From Lysobacter arenosi (GTDB taxonomy: Bacteria > Pseudomonadota > Gammaproteobacteria > Xanthomonadales > Xanthomonadaceae): DNA of 64,000 nucleotides. The notes below the pieces were generated by a model. That model was given only the letters and a program-made list of their open reading frames with translations. It had not been told where the DNA came from and did no database searches. The DNA is taken from assembly GCF_016613475.2 (NCBI RefSeq), contig NZ_CP071517.1, positions 1,674,001-1,738,000 on the forward strand, read 5' to 3'. Below, piece by piece: positions 59,357-64,000 of the stretch; the stretch's first letter is position 1, and each line of letters starts with the position of its first letter. The position numbers and the translations under genes were made by a program.

Positions 59357-60609
59357 TCGAATCGCTCGATGCGGAAGGGCGCAGGATCGATCGCCGGATC
59401 ACGCCCGGCGATCAGGTCGGCGACCAGTTGGCCGGTCGCCGCGCTCATGCTGACGCCCATCATGCCGTGACCGGTCGCCAACCAGATGTGATCACGCCCT
59501 GGCACCTGGCCGATGATCGGGACGTCGTCGCAGCTCATCGGGCGCCAGCCGAACCACTGCTCCTGCTTCTGCGCGCCGACGGGTTCGTGCAGGTATTCGC
59601 CGGCGCCGCGCTCCAGCGCGGCAAGCCGGCGTGGATTGAGGCTGTCGTCAAAGCCGCTGAATTCCATGGTACTGCCGAGGCGGTATCCGCTGCCCCACGC
59701 GGTCACGCAGACCTGGCGTTCGCGCAGCACCAGCGGGCGCCTGGGCACCAGGGCCGGCGATGAATAGGTGATCGAGTAGCCCTTGCCTGGCTGCATGGTC
59801 CGCTTCAGTGCCGGTGCGCCGATGGCATCGGCCAGTTTCGTCGACCAGGCGCCCAGCGCCATGACCACCTCGCCCGCCAGCAGCTGGCCCTGGCCGGTGG
59901 TCACGCGCACACCGCCCTGCTCGGCCACGGCACCGACGAATGCGCAGTCCTCGACGATGGTGCCGCCACGCTCGCGGACCACGCGCGCCAGCTCGGCGAC
60001 GTAGCGGTCAGGGCGCAGCACCGCATCGCCGTTGAAGCGGATTGCGCCGGCCAGGCCGGGCTTGAGCGCCGGCTCCATGGCCTCGTAGGCACGGCCGTCG
60101 ACGACATCGACGGCAACGCCGAGCTCGCGCAGCAGGCCGACCTCTTCGAGCGTGTGCTCGAAATAGTCCTGGGTGCGGAAGATGTAGTCCTCGCCGGACG
60201 GCGCGAACTCGCAGGCCAGCGAATACTGCTCGACCCATTGCGCCAGTCGCGCGCGCGAGTCGTTGAGGATCGCCGACTTGGCCACGGCGCTGGCGCGCCA
60301 GTCGCGCTCGTTGCAGCGCAGGGCGAAGCGCAGCAGCCAGGACCACAGGCGTGGGTCGAAGCGCGGCGGCACATACAGCGGCGCATCCGGGGTCAGCATC
60401 CAGCGCAAGGCCTTGAGCACCACGCCGGGTGCGGCCAGCGGCGGCGCATGGCTGGGCGTGATCGTGCCGCAATTGCCGTGCGAACTGCCGCCGCCGATGC
60501 GGCCGGCATCGATCACGCGCACGCTTCGACCGGTTTCCAGGAGGGCAAGGGCGCAGGCCAGGCCGATCACGCCGGCGCCGACGATCAGGACATCTTCGCG
60601 TTGTTCCAT
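59353..60609 (-). CDS. dadA: DadA-family FAD-dependent D-amino acid dehydrogenase
   Basis: 418 residues. FAD loop VLIVGAGVIGLACALAL at the start, the segment GGGSSHGNCGTITPSHAPPL (as in DadA), and an FAD-adjacent GHGMMGVSMSAATGQ at the end. Removes the amino group of D-amino acids with electrons passing to the quinone pool. Substrate uncertain: D-alanine in classical DadA, D-hydroxyproline in some relatives. Start at the ATG 60607-60609 gives a normal N-terminus; an upstream ATG (60643-60645) is possible. The ATGA overlap with gor suggests coupled expression. Near an acyl-D-amino acid deacylase-like gene. Confidence 0.88.
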   Translation of the reverse strand: MEQREDVLIVGAGVIGLACALALLETGRSVRVIDAGRIGGGSSHGNCGTITPSHAPPLAAPGVVLKALRWMLTPDAPLYVPPRFDPRLWSWLLRFALRCNERDWRASAVAKSAILNDSRARLAQWVEQYSLACEFAPSGEDYIFRTQDYFEHTLEEVGLLRELGVAVDVVDGRAYEAMEPALKPGLAGAIRFNGDAVLRPDRYVAELARVVRERGGTIVEDCAFVGAVAEQGGVRVTTGQGQLLAGEVVMALGAWSTKLADAIGAPALKRTMQPGKGYSITYSSPALVPRRPLVLRERQVCVTAWGSGYRLGSTMEFSGFDDSLNPRRLAALERGAGEYLHEPVGAQKQEQWFGWRPMSCDDVPIIGQVPGRDHIWLATGHGMMGVSMSAATGQLVADLIAGRDPAIDPAPFRIERFE

Positions 60610-60693
60610 GGGGGCAAGTTTAGTCGCTCGTGTGGGCTCGGCCATCAGACGAAGGTCTTCTCGATTGTTGCGTGTTGATCCATGGCGCAGTGA

Positions 60694-61938
60694 TCAGCGT
60701 GCGCGCATCGCTGGAAAGTGCCGATACGTCCATGCCCGCCAGAGCCATTCCGCCGGGCCATGGCGGAAGTACGCCAGCCAGACCCGGCTGAGCAGCACCT
60801 GCAGCGCGAATCCCACCACCACGCCAGCCACCTGCCAGCGCCGCGGCACACTGCCCCACAGCCCCAGCCCGTAGCCATAGAACAGCCAGGTGCCGACCAG
60901 CGATTGCAGCAGATAGTTGCTGAGCGCCATCCGTCCGGCGGGTGCGAGCAGGCCTAGCACGCGAGCGCCCAGGGCCGTCTGCACCGCGCCGACGAGCAGC
61001 GCCAGGTAGCCCAGGCTCAGCAGCGGACCAGCGGCCAGCATCACCGCCATCGCCAGCATCGCGTGCGCGCTGTCGTCCTTCCAGTCCAGTTGCACGGTCA
61101 CCGCCGCGCTCAGCAGTGCCAGCACCAGTCCGGCAGGAAGGGCGAAGCGACGCAGGCGGCGGTATAGCAGCGCGTGCGCGGCCGGGTCGGCGATCGCGCC
61201 GCTGCGAAGCAGCCAGGCACCGATCAGGAAGATGCCGAGGGCGAAACACTCGAACACCAGCATTTCCGGGATGTGGGTCAGCAGGTATTCCGCGCGGACC
61301 ACGGTCGCCTGCCACCACGAACCGGTGGAATAGGCGGCGATCTCGGCGGCACGCGCAGCCTGCTCGGCGGCTTCGTGCGCGGAACCGGCATGGTCGTCGC
61401 CCGCGCTCGACCCGGCCGCCTGCATGGCCAGCATGACCACAGACATCAGCAGCAGGCCGAGCACCGGCGCGCCGTACAGCAGCGCGCCCAGGCGTCCCTG
61501 CTTCTGTGGCGATGCATCGCGGAACAGCAGCAACAGCAGCGCTCCGATGGCGTAGGTGACGAGAATGTCGCCGGCCCAGATCGCCAGCGCGTGCACCAGC
61601 CCGATGACCAGCAGGCCGAGGCTGCGACGCACGTACAGCTTCGAAAAGCCGCCGCCGGCCGCGTGCGTGCGCGTGGCCATCAGCGCGAAGCCCATGCCGA
61701 ACAGCAGCGAGAACAGGATCCAGAACTTGCCCTGCACGAACACGTAGATCAGCCACGACAGGACGTAGTCAACTCCGCGCAGTGCCGGATCGACGCCGCT
61801 GCCGACATCGGCCAGCGGACGGCCGAAGTACTCGACGTTCATCAGCGCGATGCCCAGCAGCGCGAATCCGCGCAGGACATCGAGCGTGTGCAGACGTTGG
61901 CGCGCTTCCACCGGCGCCAGCGCAACCGCCTCGGTCAT
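60694..61938 (-). CDS. DUF418 multi-pass membrane protein
   Basis: 414 residues with about ten transmembrane segments. An N-terminal region carrying RLHTLDVLRGFALLGIALMN and a conserved core GRMALSNYLLQSL are the DUF418/YeiB signature. Such proteins are related to acyltransferases of the acyltransferase-3 fold; no activity is known. Start at the ATG 61936-61938 overlaps the deacylase stop by 4 bp. Confidence 0.92.
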   Translation of the reverse strand: MTEAVALAPVEARQRLHTLDVLRGFALLGIALMNVEYFGRPLADVGSGVDPALRGVDYVLSWLIYVFVQGKFWILFSLLFGMGFALMATRTHAAGGGFSKLYVRRSLGLLVIGLVHALAIWAGDILVTYAIGALLLLLFRDASPQKQGRLGALLYGAPVLGLLLMSVVMLAMQAAGSSAGDDHAGSAHEAAEQAARAAEIAAYSTGSWWQATVVRAEYLLTHIPEMLVFECFALGIFLIGAWLLRSGAIADPAAHALLYRRLRRFALPAGLVLALLSAAVTVQLDWKDDSAHAMLAMAVMLAAGPLLSLGYLALLVGAVQTALGARVLGLLAPAGRMALSNYLLQSLVGTWLFYGYGLGLWGSVPRRWQVAGVVVGFALQVLLSRVWLAYFRHGPAEWLWRAWTYRHFPAMRAR

Positions 61939-63641
61939 GGTTTTGCCTGTGCCGCGCCCTGCCAGCCCGGACCGCGCACCACCCGTCCGGGTTTGGCACC
62001 GGTGTGCTCGCCATCGCGAAGCACCTGCACGCCGTTGACGAACACGTCGCTGACGCCGGTGGCGTACTGCTGCGGCTTGGCGAAGGTGGCATTGTCGCGG
62101 ATCGCGGCCGGATCGAACACCGCGATATCGGCGAAACAGCCGACCGTGAGGCAACCGCGATCCTTGAGCTTCCAGTTGCGCGCGGGCAGGCCGGTCAGGC
62201 GGAACACCGCCTGCTCCAGCGGCATCAGCTTTTGCTCGCGCACGTAGTGGCCAAGGAAGCGGGCGAAGTTGCCATAGGCGCGCGGGTGCGTGCTGGACTT
62301 GAGGAACACGCCTTCCGGCGCCGAGGACTCGGCGTCCGAGCCCAGGCTCACCCACGGCTGGCGCAGGCCCAGTTCGACGTTGTCCTCGCTCATCAGGAAG
62401 TAGGCGGTGTCGACCCGGTAATCGTCCTCGACGATCAGGTCGACAACCGTGTCCTCGGCGCTGGTACCACGACGCTTGGCGACTTCCGCCAGGGTCAGGC
62501 CGGTGAGCGGCTTGAGCTTGTCGCTCTTGAATCCGATGAACTGCACGCGTTCGGGCGAGCCGGCCTGCAGACGCAGGTTCTCCCACTTGCCATCGATGCG
62601 CTTCATCTCGGCGATGATGCGTGCGCGCGTCGCCGGATCCTTCAGGCGACGGATCATCGCGTCGTGGCCACCGTCCTGCACCCACGGCGGCAGGCTCGCG
62701 TCCAGCCCCGTCGCGCCGGCGGTGTAGGCGTACATGTTGGCGGCGATGTCGACGCCCTGCCCGCGCGCGCCGTCGATGCGCGAAATGGCTTCGGCCATCT
62801 TCGGCCAGTTGCCCTGCCCGGCCGCCTTGAGGTGGTAGACCTCGACATGCTGGCCGGTGGCGCGGCCGATCGCGATCGTCTCGTCGAGCGCCTCGAGCAT
62901 GCCGTTGGCTTCGCTGCGCATGTGCGCGACGTAACCGCCACCGCTTTCGGCGGCCGCCTGCGACAGCGCGATCAGCTCGTCGGTGCGCGCATAGAATCCC
63001 GGCGGGTAGATCAGCGAACCGCCGACACCGAGCGCCCCTTCGCGCATCGCCTGGCGGACCTGGTCCTGCATCCGTGCCAGCTGCTGCGCATCGGGCTGCA
63101 CATCGGCCTCACCCAGTTCGTGGATGCGCACCGTGGCGGCGCCGACGAACGAGGCGACGTTGGGCGTGATACCGCGGTGTTCCAGGTACTCCAGGTACTG
63201 GCCGAGCGTGGTCCACTCGATCGGATAGCGGATGTCGCCCTGCTGCTTGACGGCCTCGGTCTTCATCGCCGGCGTCAGCGGTCCCATCGACCAGCCTTCG
63301 CCGAAGATCTCCAGGGTTACGCCCTGGCGTGTGTCTGCCTGGCCGCGGCCATCGGCGATCAGCGATTCGGTCGCCCAGCTGAGCACGTTGATGAAGCCCG
63401 GCGTCACCGCCTGGCCACGCGCATCCACTTCCTTCGTCGCCTGCGCCGGCGCGCCCGGCGCCAGCAACGCCGCGATGCGGTCGCCGCGCACGGCGACATC
63501 GACACGCCGGGCCGGTGCACCGCTGCCGTCGAAGACCTGGCCGTTGCGGATCACCAGGTCGTAGTGCGGAACTTCCGGCGGAGCCGACCCGGTACAGGCA
63601 GTCAGCGCGATGGCGAGAGCGATTGCGGACGGACGCAGCAC
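61935..63641 (-). CDS. N-acyl-D-amino-acid deacylase-like amidohydrolase (lipoprotein)
   Basis: 568 residues. Starts at a GTG (63639-63641, GAGGAG eight bases upstream) with a lipoprotein signal IALAIALTAC. Amidohydrolase fold with the family pieces YDLVIRNGQVFDGSG, SGGGYVAHMRSEANGMLEAL, VEVYHLKAAGQGNWP and AYGNFARFLGHYVREQK. The usual strand-1 motif with two His (GFID-x-H-x-H) is replaced by GFINVLSWATES, so part of the normal metal site is missing. Periplasmic hydrolysis of an N-acyl-D-amino acid or other amide is only inferred. It heads a run with the DUF418, DadA and Gor genes. Confidence 0.85.
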   Translation of the reverse strand: MLRPSAIALAIALTACTGSAPPEVPHYDLVIRNGQVFDGSGAPARRVDVAVRGDRIAALLAPGAPAQATKEVDARGQAVTPGFINVLSWATESLIADGRGQADTRQGVTLEIFGEGWSMGPLTPAMKTEAVKQQGDIRYPIEWTTLGQYLEYLEHRGITPNVASFVGAATVRIHELGEADVQPDAQQLARMQDQVRQAMREGALGVGGSLIYPPGFYARTDELIALSQAAAESGGGYVAHMRSEANGMLEALDETIAIGRATGQHVEVYHLKAAGQGNWPKMAEAISRIDGARGQGVDIAANMYAYTAGATGLDASLPPWVQDGGHDAMIRRLKDPATRARIIAEMKRIDGKWENLRLQAGSPERVQFIGFKSDKLKPLTGLTLAEVAKRRGTSAEDTVVDLIVEDDYRVDTAYFLMSEDNVELGLRQPWVSLGSDAESSAPEGVFLKSSTHPRAYGNFARFLGHYVREQKLMPLEQAVFRLTGLPARNWKLKDRGCLTVGCFADIAVFDPAAIRDNATFAKPQQYATGVSDVFVNGVQVLRDGEHTGAKPGRVVRGPGWQGAAQAKP

Positions 63642-63652
63642 GGACAGTCTCC

Positions 63653-64000
63653 TCAGAGTTTCCAGCCAACCATGTTCCAGGACCACATCAGCACGGCGGC
63701 GAAGGCGAAGATCGCGACGGCGCCGGTGTGCCTCAGCTTGCGCCAGAAGCCCCAGGTGCGCGCCCGCCATGCCGGCCACAACTGCACGATGCACACCGCC
63801 GTCAGCAGCATGACCGGCAACGCCCACCACAACGCCAGCCGCAGCGGCAGGCCCGGATAGCTGAACATCAACGCATCGCCGCCCTGGACGATGCCGACGG
63901 CGGCGATGGCCAGCAGCACGGCCAGCACCAGCCAGGCCGCCGCGGTGATGTACAGCCATTGCGCGCTGCGCATCGCCGCCATCGCTTCGCCGTTGCGGCG
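63653..64000 (-). CDS. C-terminus of a membrane protein, cut by window edge
   Basis: 116 codons are visible, the frame continuing past the right edge without a stop. It holds three or four hydrophobic helices (WLYITAAAWLVLAVLLAIAA, LPLRLALWWALPVMLLTAVC and VAIFAFAAVLMWSWNMVGW). Such a tail with a final helix ending near WN-x-x-G is common in membrane-anchored class C beta-lactamase-like serine hydrolases, but the catalytic part is outside the window and this is inference. It lies 11 bp upstream of the deacylase-like gene. Confidence 0.7.
   Translation of the reverse strand, partial: RRNGEAMAAMRSAQWLYITAAAWLVLAVLLAIAAVGIVQGGDALMFSYPGLPLRLALWWALPVMLLTAVCIVQLWPAWRARTWGFWRKLRHTGAVAIFAFAAVLMWSWNMVGWKL

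Overview
The window is a high-GC chromosomal segment of a gammaproteobacterium of the Xanthomonadaceae/Lysobacteraceae type (Lysobacter, Luteimonas or a close relative). This rests on the operon layouts (miaA-hfq-hflX-hflK-hflC, ftsB-ispD-ispF-truD-surE-pcm-nlpD, pyrG-kdsA-eno), the xanthomonad-style REP hairpins, and the secreted or lipidated proteins. The species cannot be fixed from the sequence alone. About 55 genes are supported. I saw no tRNA, rRNA, insertion sequence, integrase or CRISPR array.

Layout. 1-7.3 kb: an adhesin region with two tandem trimeric autotransporter genes. The first runs off the left edge; the second carries a single-base frameshift just before its outer-membrane anchor. 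Between them lie a decayed Rieske-oxygenase remnant, a REP doublet, a Bcr/CflA efflux gene and a glyoxalase-fold gene. 7.5-10.7 kb: gcvP behind a tandem glycine riboswitch. 10.8-12.6 kb: small secreted and DUF4242 proteins and a methyltransferase. 12.7-16.4 kb: an OmpR-type response regulator and a large PAS hybrid histidine kinase. 16.4-22.8 kb: an AT-richer accessory island holding a Sec-secreted Rhs/YD-repeat polymorphic toxin, an overlapping lipoprotein that is its likely immunity partner, decayed remnants and an orphan immunity-like gene. 22.8-28.6 kb: a secreted M1 aminopeptidase, a small exported protein, an MscS channel and a small unknown.

28.6-40.6 kb: purA, then the miaA-hfq-hflX-hflK-hflC-DUF2065 operon. 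A 0.6-kb array of imperfect repeats with DnaA-box-like palindromes sits upstream of miaA. folP and rlmE-ftsH follow, with yhbY and an Mth938-like gene divergent from them. 40.6-49.7 kb: a long minus-strand core run (kdsA, eno, ftsB, ispD, ispF, truD, surE, pcm, yqaA-like, nlpD), with many 4-bp stop/start overlaps indicating translational coupling. 49.7-54.1 kb: pyrG, whose N-terminal codons are displaced by an apparent +1 in a five-base homopolymer, then a small exported protein and parE. 54.2-64 kb: a PQQ-repeat lipoprotein, then a minus-strand set of a YcaQ-type glycosylase, hutG, glutathione reductase, a DadA-type oxidoreductase, a DUF418 membrane protein, an N-acyl-D-amino-acid deacylase-like lipoprotein, and the C-terminus of a membrane protein cut by the right edge.

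The most interesting accessory system is the signal-peptide-bearing Rhs protein, which has no PAAR/VgrG module, with its unassigned C-terminal toxin and lipoprotein partner. The repeat array upstream of miaA is the most unexplained non-coding structure.
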